9,384 nucleotides of DNA, taken from NCBI GenBank assembly GCA_937913075.1, contig CALEPU010000260.1:1-9384 (forward strand). Reading direction: 5' to 3'. This document shows, piece after piece, positions 1-7,550 of this stretch (its first letter is position 1; every line of letters begins with the position of its first letter). Under the pieces are notes generated by a model. That model was not told the origin of the DNA. It worked only from the letters and a program-made list of their open reading frames with translations, and searched no databases. Origin of the DNA: an uncultured Clostridia bacterium (GTDB taxonomy: Bacteria > Bacillota > Clostridia > Christensenellales > CAG-138). The translations under genes were made by a program, and so were the position numbers.

Positions 1-27
1 GAGTTCAGACGTGTGCTCTTCCGATCT
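1..27. other. Illumina TruSeq adapter left at contig end (artefact)
   Basis: These 27 bases match the 3' end of the Illumina TruSeq read-2 adapter, finishing with GCTCTTCCGATCT. Native sequence starts at base 28. Read on the minus strand, the adapter adds the residues IGRAHV and a TGA stop to the neighbouring reading frame; this tail recurs in metagenomic proteins that run into adapter. Nothing biological should be inferred from bases 1-27, and the contig most likely ends here because read-through adapter was not trimmed. Confidence 0.97.
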
Positions 28-982
28 TAGAGACTTTGGGGAATTGGACCCCGCTAATCCTCGCCAACGCAATGGCTTTGTTTTTTTGCCAGTAGTATAA
101 ACCGCCGTTCTCCTGTGTTTCGGAATAAAGGGCATTTTGCAGCTGCTTTAATGCGTTTTTCTTATCATAGACGGACAAAACCGCATTGCTGTCTATGAGT
201 TCTCCGTGCATTCGTCCTTTACCGTCGATCTCCACAGCGGCAAGCGTGCTTTTGCCATGCCCGCTTAGCTCGATTATTGCAACCAATCTACCGGGCTGAG
301 AGCTGCTGTCAATCACTGCGATAGGGTCTTTAAGTGCATCGGGGACATGCTTCAAAAGCGCTTTGCCGAGATGATCGCCGTCTACGTTGTCGATCGCTTC
401 TCTTGCGTGCTTCTGTGTATATGTCATGGGCAACGCCGAGAGACCGATATCCTGCAACACCTTGGGAGTGCCGCCCATAACAAGCGTGTCGCTCTTCGGG
501 AATGCGCCGTTATCAAAGTCGTCGAGCTGTTCAGCAAACGATTTGCTAAAATCATACTCCTTAAATGACGCCTGCGTCTCCGCGGTCTGCGTGGACGTCG
601 GCGCATTGATGCTCTTGAACGCCTCGGTGACCTTATCACGCATTTCGCGCAGCTCCTTCGGGACGCGCTCGCCCTTGAAGGCTTCGATCACCTTATCGAA
701 GATCTCTTTTATCTTGGTGAGCAGCGTGCGCTTCGCCTCGACGTGGGCGGGATCGGCGTCATTGATTATCCGGTCGAGGAAGGAGCTGTCGGAAAACACC
801 TTCTCGGCAAGTCGCGCGTCCACCTCGCTGTTTCGCGTCTTTTCGGTAAGCTCTATGCCGCGCCTCTTATAAAGGCGCTCGACCTTCTTTTCGAGCTTTG
901 CAACATCGTCGCCTGCCTGCTCCCGCAGGTACTGCGATATCTCTGTATAGACCTCCGGAGCGTGTATTTCCAGCTCGTGCAC
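5..982 (-). CDS. Truncated mobile-element polyvalent protein with phage MuF-type C-terminal domain
   Basis: The frame encodes 325 residues, of which only 1-318 are native: codon 319 is half adapter, and 320-325 (IGRAHV) plus the stop are adapter. Residues about 148-317 resemble the phage MuF C-terminal domain found in large polyvalent proteins of phages and conjugative elements (blocks KSDTLVMGGTPKVLQDIG at 163-180 and HLGKALLKHVPDALKDP at 204-220). Residues 1-125 are charged and helical. The first residues, HELEIH, look like the end of a zincin-like HExxH segment with altered spacing. The start is GTG at 982-980, only four codons after an in-frame TAA, with no more than a weak AAGG-like ribosome site. 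Relatives in such proteins continue upstream of this segment, so I infer N-terminal truncation and possibly a pseudogene. It is divergent from the asp23 operon. The domain call rests on remembered family patterns, not on a search. Confidence 0.6.
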   Translation of the reverse strand: MHELEIHAPEVYTEISQYLREQAGDDVAKLEKKVERLYKRRGIELTEKTRNSEVDARLAEKVFSDSSFLDRIINDADPAHVEAKRTLLTKIKEIFDKVIEAFKGERVPKELREMRDKVTEAFKSINAPTSTQTAETQASFKEYDFSKSFAEQLDDFDNGAFPKSDTLVMGGTPKVLQDIGLSALPMTYTQKHAREAIDNVDGDHLGKALLKHVPDALKDPIAVIDSSSQPGRLVAIIELSGHGKSTLAAVEIDGKGRMHGELIDSNAVLSVYDKKNALKQLQNALYSETQENGGLYYWQKNKAIALARISGVQFPKVSKIGRAHV

Positions 983-1036
983 TACCGCCTTTTAAACTAC
1001 CGAGATTCAAAAATTCCGTTAAACGTCAATATGCAC

Positions 1037-1065
1037 TTGCAAATCGGGCGGGAATGTTGTAGAAT
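1037..1065 (+). promoter_or_regulatory. Sigma-A-type promoter of the asp23-fakA-recG operon
   Basis: A -35 box TTGCAA (1037-1042) and a -10 box TAGAAT (1060-1065) are separated by exactly 17 bases. Transcription should begin near 1072, about 25 bases before the Asp23 start codon. This excludes the in-frame ATG at 1073 as a start, because it would lie at the very 5' end of the message without a ribosome site. Confidence 0.75.
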
Positions 1066-1096
1066 AGAATGAATGATTTTAAAATCGGAGGTCAAT

Positions 1097-1453
1097 ATGC
1101 CCGCTAATATTCTTAACGAACACGGCACTGTCACTTTAAGTGACGATCTTATAGCCATAATCGCCGGTACCGCGGCGGTAGAAAACTACGGCATTGTCGC
1201 CATGAACAGCAAGAGCGCGACCGACGCCATATTGCAGCTTGTCGGCAGCGAGAACATGAAGCGCGGCGTCGATATCACCGTGCTTTCAGACGGAGTAACG
1301 GTCGATATCGATCTGCACGTTACGGTCATGTACGGAGTATCCCTCCCCGCCGTTGCACAGAACGCGGTCAGCAACGTCAAGTACCGCGTTGAGGAGCTGA
1401 CAGGGCTCCACGTGCGCAACGTCAACATATTTGTTGAGTCCATAAGGGTTTGA
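1097..1453 (+). CDS. Asp23/Gls24 family (YloU-like) envelope stress protein
   Basis: This 118-residue protein belongs to the Asp23/Gls24 (YloU) family, small cytoplasmic or membrane-associated proteins linked to cell-envelope homeostasis. Their biochemical role is not settled. Family hallmarks are the early AAVENYGIVAM block, the central alternating strand GVDITVLSDGVTVDIDLHV, and the C-terminal TGLHVRNVNIFVESIRV. Length is normal for the family. The ATG at 1097 is chosen over the in-frame ATG at 1073 because CGGAGGT (1086-1092) lies at correct spacing and the promoter start point is near 1072. The fakA-like gene follows after 16 bases; yloU-yloV-recG is a widely conserved order in Bacillota, so the gene very probably shares their transcript. 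Confidence 0.93.
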   Translation: MPANILNEHGTVTLSDDLIAIIAGTAAVENYGIVAMNSKSATDAILQLVGSENMKRGVDITVLSDGVTVDIDLHVTVMYGVSLPAVAQNAVSNVKYRVEELTGLHVRNVNIFVESIRV

Positions 1454-1469
1454 TGCGGAGGGCTTTAAA

Positions 1470-3134
1470 TTGAAACGACCTGAATTTAACGGTGAGATGC
1501 TCCGTGATATGTTCTATATGGGCGCAGCGCTTTTGGAGCACAACAAGGCTGCGATAGACGCAATGAACGTATTTCCCGTGCCGGACGGCGACACGGGCAC
1601 CAATATGTCTATGACCATGCAGCGTGCCGTTGCGGAGATACGCGCATGCGAGTCCGACAGCGCGGAGGATATAGCCGCGGCCGCTTCCCTCGGCGCCTTG
1701 AAGGGCGCGAGGGGCAACAGCGGCGTTATACTCTCGCAGATATTCCGTGGGTTCTCCCAAGCCTTAAAGGGCAAGGGCGATCTTGTTACCGCGAAGATAC
1801 TTGCCGACGCAATGTCCTCCGGCACGGAGGCGGCATACAAGGCCGTAATGCGCCCCAAGGAGGGCACGATGCTGACCGTATCCCGCGTTATGGCAGAGCA
1901 TGCCCAGAAGGCTGCTTCCGCAAGGAACGCGGACGTATACGAGGTGCTTGACGCCATGCTGAAGGGCGGCGACGAGGCCTTGAAGCAGACTCCCGAGCTT
2001 CTGCCCGTATTGAAGGAGGCCGGCGTTTTAGACTCCGGAGGCACGGGTCTTTTGACCATATACCGCGGTTTTATGATGGCGGCTGACGGCGAGGAGCCCG
2101 AGGATATCGACCTTGAAGGCATCGGCGGAGCAGTCTCCTCCGAAAGCAGCGATTACAGCGACAACGACAGCATAATCGCCTCGACCGACGTCAACGACAT
2201 CAAGTTCGGCTATTGCAGCGAGATGTTTATAATCCATATACACGAGGACGTCACCGAAGAGGATATTGATCATTTCCGCGACAAGCTCTGCCGCCTCGGC
2301 GACAGCGTCGTAGTCGTGCATGACAACGGCATAATAAAGGTACACGCGCATTCCAACGCGCCGGGCAAGGTCATTCAGTTTGCCCTGTGCCTCGGTGAGA
2401 TCGACAAGCTCAAGGTCGACAACATGCGCGAGCAGAACCGTCAGATAACCGAAAAGCGCAAGCGCGAGGAGAAGGAACAGGCGGTCGTCGCGGTCAGCGT
2501 CGGCGAGGGGCTCGACAACGATTTCAAGGAGCTCGGCGTGAGCTATATCATATCCGGCGGGCAGACCATGAACCCGAGCATAGACGTTATATCGCAGGCG
2601 ATAACCAAGGTCAACGCCCGCAATGTGTTTGTACTGCCCAATAACTCCAACATTATTCTCGCAGCAGAGCAGGCGGCGGCGATATCCGACCGCAACGTTA
2701 TTGTACTGCCCACCAAGACAGTTATGCAGGGCATTGCGGCTATGACGGGCTTCAACAACGAGTTTTCCGTTGAGGAGAACAGAGCTTCCATGGCAGAGAG
2801 CTTTGGCAGGATAGTATCCGGAGCCGTTACATACGCTGTGCGCAACACCTCATATGACGGGCAAGCCATCAACGAGGGCGACGTCATAGGGCTTATGGAC
2901 AACAACATCGTCACCGTAAGCAGGAGCATAAAGGACTGCACCCTCGACCTTGTCAAGAGGATGGTCGAGGCAAGCCCCGACTGCGGCTTCATATCGGTAT
3001 ATCACGGCAAGGACGCCTCCGAGGAGGACGCAGCCGCGCTTATGGAGGAGCTTGAAAACCTCTATCCCGATATGGACTTTATGGAGCGCGCAGGCGATCA
3101 GCCTTTGTACTACTATTATATATCTGTTGAATAA
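1470..3134 (+). CDS. fakA: Fatty acid kinase catalytic subunit-like protein (DhaL/DAK2 domain, YloV/FakA)
   Basis: The 554-residue protein has the FakA/YloV layout. Residues 1-200 form a DhaL (DAK2) kinase domain with the Mg-ATP motif PVPDGDTGTNM (36-46; Asp39 and Asp41 expected to bind metal), ARGNSGVILSQ, and a DSGGTGLL loop. The middle domain carries GYCSEMF with Cys249 and VHAHSNAPG with His292 and His294, which fit the conserved Cys/His/His site of FakA. The C-terminal DegV-like domain has GGQTMNPS at 363-370. In characterised Bacillota, FakA phosphorylates exogenous fatty acids held by a DegV-family FakB partner for use in phospholipid synthesis. No FakB gene is in this window; FakB is usually encoded elsewhere. 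The start is TTG at 1470, seven bases after GGAGGG (1457-1462). The TAA overlaps the RecG ATG by one base, indicating translational coupling. Confidence 0.93.
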   Translation: MKRPEFNGEMLRDMFYMGAALLEHNKAAIDAMNVFPVPDGDTGTNMSMTMQRAVAEIRACESDSAEDIAAAASLGALKGARGNSGVILSQIFRGFSQALKGKGDLVTAKILADAMSSGTEAAYKAVMRPKEGTMLTVSRVMAEHAQKAASARNADVYEVLDAMLKGGDEALKQTPELLPVLKEAGVLDSGGTGLLTIYRGFMMAADGEEPEDIDLEGIGGAVSSESSDYSDNDSIIASTDVNDIKFGYCSEMFIIHIHEDVTEEDIDHFRDKLCRLGDSVVVVHDNGIIKVHAHSNAPGKVIQFALCLGEIDKLKVDNMREQNRQITEKRKREEKEQAVVAVSVGEGLDNDFKELGVSYIISGGQTMNPSIDVISQAITKVNARNVFVLPNNSNIILAAEQAAAISDRNVIVLPTKTVMQGIAAMTGFNNEFSVEENRASMAESFGRIVSGAVTYAVRNTSYDGQAINEGDVIGLMDNNIVTVSRSIKDCTLDLVKRMVEASPDCGFISVYHGKDASEEDAAALMEELENLYPDMDFMERAGDQPLYYYYISVE

Positions 3135-5155
3135 TGGATGCTAACGCCGCGCTGACAGAGATAAAGGGTATTGGCCCCAAACGTGCCGAAGCACTGGCCC
3201 GTTTGGGGCTTTTTACGCTGAACGATCTTCTGCGGTTTGCGCCGAGGGAGCATTACGATCTGCGCGAAGCAGTGCCCGTTTCCTCGCTTGAACACGGCGA
3301 AATGGCCGTCGTAAGGATCACGGAGATAGAACCCGCCAAGATCTCCTACCCCATCATAAACGGCAGGCGGACTGCCGTGGTGAACGTTACTCTGGGCGAC
3401 GGGACGGGAAGGCTGCGCTGCACATGGTTCAATCAGGCGTATATGCTCCGCAGTATACCCGAGTTCGCTCAAGGTTACGTATACGGCAGGATAGACAAGA
3501 GCCGAGGCACGGTTATGGTCAACGCTCTGTTTTGCGACTGCCCGCCGGGCATCCTGCCCGTCTATCATCTGACGCGAGGTATTGGTCAGGGAGGTATCAG
3601 GGCTTGCATGCGGGCGGCGATAAAGCACTCGGAGGGCTTTGCGGATCCCCTGCCGGAGGAGCTGCGTATGCGGCACGGACTCTGTCAAACCGGTTATGCT
3701 CTCTGCAATATACACTTTCCCTCCCACCCGAAGGAGCTTGCAGCGGCAAAGCGCAGGCTCGCATTTGACGATGCTTTGAACTTTACCCTGCTTTTGGAAT
3801 CTCTGCGAAAAAGGCAGCTTGGCTCCAAAGGCATTTCGTTCGATACGGAAGGGGCTGTCGATAGGTTCGTTTCCCTTTTGCCTTTTGAGCCTACGGCGGG
3901 GCAGCTTGCGATAATGCACGAGATAGCCCGGGACATGGCAAGCAAACAGCCGATGAACCGCTTAATTCAGGGCGACGTTGGCTCCGGCAAGACGGTGCTT
4001 GCAGTTTTTGCGATGTATGCAGCCGCCGAGAACGGTTACCAATCCGCTTTTATGGCGCCGACGGAGCTGCTTGCGATGCAGCATTACGAGCAGTTGAAAC
4101 GGTATTTCGGCGAAAAGGTCGTCCGCCTTACAGGCAGCATGAAAAAAGCGGAGCAAAATGAGGCGCTTGACAAAATCGCAAGCGGCGAGGCGCTCGTCGC
4201 AGTAGGCACTCACGCGCTTATAGAGGGCAAGGTATCCTTCCCCCGCCTCGGCATGGTGATAACGGATGAGCAGCACCGCTTCGGCGTTAGGCAGAGAGCG
4301 CTGCTCGGCGGCAAAAGCCAAAGCTGCGACTCCGTAATCATGAGCGCGACGCCCATACCGCGCACACTCTCCCTCATAATGTACGGCGATCTTGACGTGT
4401 CGCGTTTGACCGAGATGCCGGCGGACAGGCGCAGGATAATCACAAGGTATGTACCGCCTTCAAAAAGGCTCGATATGTACCGCTATATCGAGCGTGAGAT
4501 TAAGGAGAGGGGCATACAGGCTTATGTCGTCTGCCCAATGATCGAGGACAATGACGACGTCGCTTTCGCCTGCTCTGCCGAGTCGGTATACGCCGAGCTT
4601 TCGTCGAAGCTCGGCGTACGCACAGCGTTGATACACGGGCGAATGAAAGCGGCTGAGCGCGACCGCGTGATGGCGCTTTTCCGTGCGGGCGGGATCGAGC
4701 TTATAGTATCCACTACGGTCATCGAGGTGGGCGTCGACGTGCCGAACGCCTGCATAATGGTCGTGGAGTCGGCTGACCGCTTCGGGCTTGCACAGCTCCA
4801 TCAGCTTCGCGGCAGGGTCGGCAGAGGCGACAAACAGAGCTATTGTTTCCTGCTTTCGGAAAGCAGCTCTCAGAGCGCCGCAGAGCGGATAAAGGTTCTT
4901 GTGGGCAATGACGACGGCTTCAAGATTGCCGAGCAGGATCTTATGGCAAGAGGACCGGGCGAGCTTTTGGGGCACCGGCAGTCCGGCATATCCGGTATTG
5001 CGAGCGCGCTCCTGCTTGCCGATATGGACACGCTCACCGAGGCAAGAAGCGAGGCTTTGAGCCTGCTGACAAGCAGCACGCCGGAGGCGAAGAAATACGT
5101 CTCCCATGTGCTCGAAAGTTACAGACGATTGCTTGAAGAAATTGCGATAAACTGA
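3134..5155 (+). CDS. recG: ATP-dependent DNA helicase RecG
   Basis: RecG is a branch-migrating double-stranded DNA translocase that remodels stalled replication forks and recombination intermediates. The 673-residue length is normal. Residues 1-200 form the wedge (OB-fold) region, beginning with a helix-hairpin-helix-like IKGIGPKRAEAL. The superfamily 2 motor follows: Walker A GDVGSGKT (280-287), motif II DEQHRFG (378-384), motif III SATPIPRT (404-411), and motif VI QLRGRVGRG (557-565). The C-terminal block with GPGELLGHRQSG is the typical RecG end. All key motor residues are intact. The ATG overlaps the fakA stop (TAATG), so translation is probably coupled to the kinase gene. The methyltransferase gene begins 18 bases downstream. 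Confidence 0.97.
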   Translation: MDANAALTEIKGIGPKRAEALARLGLFTLNDLLRFAPREHYDLREAVPVSSLEHGEMAVVRITEIEPAKISYPIINGRRTAVVNVTLGDGTGRLRCTWFNQAYMLRSIPEFAQGYVYGRIDKSRGTVMVNALFCDCPPGILPVYHLTRGIGQGGIRACMRAAIKHSEGFADPLPEELRMRHGLCQTGYALCNIHFPSHPKELAAAKRRLAFDDALNFTLLLESLRKRQLGSKGISFDTEGAVDRFVSLLPFEPTAGQLAIMHEIARDMASKQPMNRLIQGDVGSGKTVLAVFAMYAAAENGYQSAFMAPTELLAMQHYEQLKRYFGEKVVRLTGSMKKAEQNEALDKIASGEALVAVGTHALIEGKVSFPRLGMVITDEQHRFGVRQRALLGGKSQSCDSVIMSATPIPRTLSLIMYGDLDVSRLTEMPADRRRIITRYVPPSKRLDMYRYIEREIKERGIQAYVVCPMIEDNDDVAFACSAESVYAELSSKLGVRTALIHGRMKAAERDRVMALFRAGGIELIVSTTVIEVGVDVPNACIMVVESADRFGLAQLHQLRGRVGRGDKQSYCFLLSESSSQSAAERIKVLVGNDDGFKIAEQDLMARGPGELLGHRQSGISGIASALLLADMDTLTEARSEALSLLTSSTPEAKKYVSHVLESYRRLLEEIAIN

Positions 5156-5173
5156 ATTTAAACGGAGCTTTTT

Positions 5174-6532
5174 ATGGATATCCCCGTTAAAAAGAACGAT
5201 GATATCACCGTTGAAATATCAGCGGTGAGCGGCGAGGGCGCCGGCGTAGGCCGCTTTAACGGCTTTGCGGTCTTCGTGCCTTATGCGCTTGCGGGTGAAA
5301 CAGTCGAGGCGCATATCATAAAGGTCGCGGGCACCTATGCCGTCGGCAAGCTTACACGGGTTATCAACGCCGCGCCGCAGAGGATCGCTCCCCCCTGCCC
5401 CTCCTATTACAAATGCGGCGGCTGCACTTTGCAGCACGTGAGCTATGCTGCTCAGCTTGAAATCAAGCGTGTGCAGGTACGCGACGCATTGGAGCGCATA
5501 GGCGGCTTTAACGGCGTTTACGTTCGTCCGACGATAGGTATGCGCGAGCCTTTAAGATACCGCAACAAGGGCAGCTTTCCCTTTGCGTGTGTCGGCGGCG
5601 AGGTGAAATGGGGGCTCTATGCCGCAAGAAGTCACAGGCTGATTGCCGCTGAGGACTGTATCATAGAGCGGAGCGAGGCTGTTGCCGCCGCAGATGCGGT
5701 GCGCGGCTGGGCAGAGGCAAACGGCGTTGCGCCATACGATGAGGAAAGCTGTACCGGCGTGCTGCGTCACGTTATAACACGGCAGCTTACGGGCGGCACT
5801 GCGGTCTGCGTCGTTACGACAGGAGAGCTTAAAAACAGCGCGGATCTTGTTAAAAGGCTGCGTGCTGCGCTGCCTGAGCTAAGAAGCGCAGTTCACAATA
5901 TAAACCATAGGGACACCAACGTGATCTGCGGGGATGAATACCGCGTTATTTGGGGCGAGCCGACCGTTACACAGCGTATCGCGGGGCTCGACTTTGAGGT
6001 CAGCGCGGAGTCCTTCTTGCAGGTAAATCCCTTGCAGACGGAAAAGCTTTATTCCCTCGCGGTGGATGGGCTTGGGCTTAGCGGCAGCGAGACCGTTGCG
6101 GATATCTTCTGCGGTATCGGCACGATAACTCTGCTGCTTGCCGGCAAAGCAAGGAGCGTCGTCGGTCTGGAATACGTTGAAAAGGCTATCGGGGACGCAA
6201 AGCGCAACGCCGTAAAAAACGGCGTCACCAATGCGAAATTCTATTGCGGAGCCGCCGAAAAGCTGCTCCCCCGCCTTGTGCGCGAGGGAATGAAATTCGA
6301 CGCGGTAACGCTCGATCCTCCGAGGAAGGGAGCCGATCCCGCAGTGCTCGAAGCCGTCGCCGCAAGCGGCGCTCAAAGGATAGCATACGTCTCCTGCAAC
6401 CCCGCCACCCTCGCAAGAGACCTCAAACATCTCGCGGTCTTAGGTTACGCAATAGAGAGCGTGCAGCCCGTAGATATGTTCCCACAGACGAGCCATGTGG
6501 AGTGCGTGGTCTTAATGGTTCGTGGCAGATAG
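5174..6532 (+). CDS. rlmD: 23S rRNA (uracil-C5)-methyltransferase, TrmA/RumA family (RlmD-like)
   Basis: This 452-residue enzyme is predicted to transfer a methyl group from S-adenosylmethionine to uracil C5 in 23S rRNA. An N-terminal TRAM RNA-binding domain spans about 5-62. A [4Fe-4S] cluster site is formed by Cys75-x5-Cys81-x2-Cys84 and Cys162 (DCIIER). The Rossmann methyltransferase domain has DIFCGIGT (310-317), DPPRKG (381-386), and catalytic Cys408 in YVSCNPATLARD. Bacillota homologues may methylate U1939 alone or both U747 and U1939 (RlmCD), and sequence alone does not decide, so the symbol marks the family. The ATG at 5174 follows GGAG (5164-5167) by six bases. It is close behind recG on the same strand and likely cotranscribed. 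No convincing terminator was found after the stop. Confidence 0.92.
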   Translation: MDIPVKKNDDITVEISAVSGEGAGVGRFNGFAVFVPYALAGETVEAHIIKVAGTYAVGKLTRVINAAPQRIAPPCPSYYKCGGCTLQHVSYAAQLEIKRVQVRDALERIGGFNGVYVRPTIGMREPLRYRNKGSFPFACVGGEVKWGLYAARSHRLIAAEDCIIERSEAVAAADAVRGWAEANGVAPYDEESCTGVLRHVITRQLTGGTAVCVVTTGELKNSADLVKRLRAALPELRSAVHNINHRDTNVICGDEYRVIWGEPTVTQRIAGLDFEVSAESFLQVNPLQTEKLYSLAVDGLGLSGSETVADIFCGIGTITLLLAGKARSVVGLEYVEKAIGDAKRNAVKNGVTNAKFYCGAAEKLLPRLVREGMKFDAVTLDPPRKGADPAVLEAVAASGAQRIAYVSCNPATLARDLKHLAVLGYAIESVQPVDMFPQTSHVECVVLMVRGR

Positions 6533-6552
6533 AGTACAGGAGTGGAAAAGAT

Positions 6553-6609
6553 ATATTATTCCGCTAATTGGCAAAATATTATTCCGATATTCTTGATATT
6601 ATTCCGATA
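6553..6609 (+). repeat. Three direct repeats ATATTATTCCG upstream of the Fic gene
   Basis: The 11-mer ATATTATTCCG occurs at 6553-6563, 6576-6586 and 6596-6606, with start-to-start spacing of 23 and 20 bases. The last two copies extend identically to 14 bases (ATATTATTCCGATA). The third copy forms part of the inverted repeat in the Fic promoter. Spacing near two helical turns suggests repeated binding of one protein on a single face of the DNA, but this is inference. Confidence 0.75.
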
Positions 6610-6621
6610 ATATGGTAAAAT
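6593..6621 (+). promoter_or_regulatory. Extended -10 promoter of the Fic gene with embedded inverted repeat (putative operator)
   Basis: A -35 box TTGATA (6593-6598) and a -10 box TAAAAT (6616-6621) are 17 bases apart, and TGG directly before the -10 box gives an extended -10 element. The spacer is almost filled by a perfect inverted repeat: ATATTAT (6596-6602), TCCG, ATAATAT (6607-6613). A protein bound here would block RNA polymerase. The Fic protein has its own N-terminal helix-turn-helix, so autoregulation is a natural hypothesis, though untested. Confidence 0.65.
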
Positions 6622-6656
6622 TCGGTATAACACCACAAATACAGGAGGGCGCGGAA

Positions 6657-7550
6657 TTGTATATGACAGTAAAAGAAGCGGCCGCAAAATGGAACGTTTC
6701 TGACAGAAGAATAAGAGTATTATGCTCCGAGGGCAAAATTCCCGGCGCATACCAGGAAGGACGCGGCTGGAAGATTCCGATTGACGCAGAAAAGCCCGCC
6801 GACGGAAGGTTTAAGTCGAAGGAAAGCATCCTCGCTCAGATTGACCGCAAAAAAGCGGAACTGGACGGCAGAAGACCTCTGACCGAGGGCGAGCTTGAAC
6901 GACTCAATGAGGAGTTCACAGTTGAATACACATACAACTCAAATGCCATTGAGGGCAACACGCTGACACTCCGCGAGACTGACCTTGTTCTCAGGGGACT
7001 GACGATAGACCAAAAGCCTTTGAAAGATCACATGGAAGCTGTCGGTCATAAGGAAGCTTTTGATTATGTACGTGAGCTTGTGAAAGAAAACGCGCCGCTG
7101 ACGGAAAGCATTATCAAGCAGATCCATTATCTTGTACTTGCAGATAAAAAGGATGACCGTGGCGTTTACAGAAGGGTTCCCGTCCGCATCATGGGCGCTC
7201 ATCACGAACCGGTGCAGCCGTATCTTATCGAGCCGAAGATGGAACAGCTTCTTTTTGACTATGTCGCAAGCGAGAATCACATCGTCACGAAGCTGGCACG
7301 ATTCCATATTGAGTTTGAGGGAATCCATCCCTTTATCGACGGCAACGGCAGAACAGGCAGACTGCTTGTAAATCTTGAACTTATGAAAGCGGGATATCCG
7401 CCCATCGACATCAAGTTCACCGACAGGGTCGCCTATTACAATGCTTTTGATTCCTACCATGTCAAGCATGACCTTTCCGCAATGGAGAGTCTGTTTGCCG
7501 GGTATATCAACGCAAGGCTTGACGCCTATTTGAAGATATTGCAGGAATAA
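6657..7550 (+). CDS. Fic-domain protein, class II AMPylator-type, with N-terminal helix-turn-helix
   Basis: Fic proteins usually transfer AMP from ATP to hydroxyl side chains of target proteins. From the TTG at 6657 the product is 297 residues. Residues about 4-50 form a MerR/excisionase-like helix-turn-helix (TVKEAAAKWNVSDRRIRVL, then GKIPGAYQEGRGWKIP). A linker helix leads to SNAIEGN (95-101), fitting the inhibitory motif [S/T]xxxE[G/N] with Glu99; its place ahead of the Fic core makes this class II. The active-site loop HPFIDGNGRTGR (224-235) is intact, with catalytic His224 and Arg235, the usual partner of the inhibitory Glu. TTG 6657 sits seven bases after GGAGGG (6644-6649); ATG 6663 is the alternative, and ATG 6612 lies ahead of the predicted transcript. 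No separate antitoxin gene is present, consistent with built-in inhibition. The target is unknown. Confidence 0.92.
   Translation: MYMTVKEAAAKWNVSDRRIRVLCSEGKIPGAYQEGRGWKIPIDAEKPADGRFKSKESILAQIDRKKAELDGRRPLTEGELERLNEEFTVEYTYNSNAIEGNTLTLRETDLVLRGLTIDQKPLKDHMEAVGHKEAFDYVRELVKENAPLTESIIKQIHYLVLADKKDDRGVYRRVPVRIMGAHHEPVQPYLIEPKMEQLLFDYVASENHIVTKLARFHIEFEGIHPFIDGNGRTGRLLVNLELMKAGYPPIDIKFTDRVAYYNAFDSYHVKHDLSAMESLFAGYINARLDAYLKILQE

Noticed and set aside
983..1036. Phage attachment site or tRNA at the mobile/housekeeping junction
   Set aside because: No tRNA-like cloverleaf and no repeat of a core sequence elsewhere in the window could be seen.
1073..1096. ATG at 1073 as an earlier start of the Asp23-family gene
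   Set aside because: It has no ribosome site and coincides with the predicted transcription start; ATG 1097 has CGGAGGT at proper spacing and matches the usual family N-terminus.
3116..3919. Long minus-strand open frame opposite recG (267 codons), and similar ones opposite recG and rlmD (4460-5107, 5879-6430)
   Set aside because: They are antisense shadows of well-recognised genes in GC-rich coding sequence, with no motifs of their own.
6553..6609. CRISPR-like array
   Set aside because: Repeats are only 11-14 bases with 6-12 base gaps, overlap a promoter, and there are no cas genes; an operator array fits better.
6593..6621. Inverted repeat 6596-6613 as a terminator of the upstream operon
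   Set aside because: The stem is all A-T with no T-run after it, and it lies exactly between a -35 and an extended -10 box.
6612..6656. ATG at 6612 as the Fic start
   Set aside because: It lies within the promoter, ahead of the -10 box, and would add 15 residues without family resemblance; GGAGGG at 6644-6649 points to TTG 6657 (or ATG 6663).
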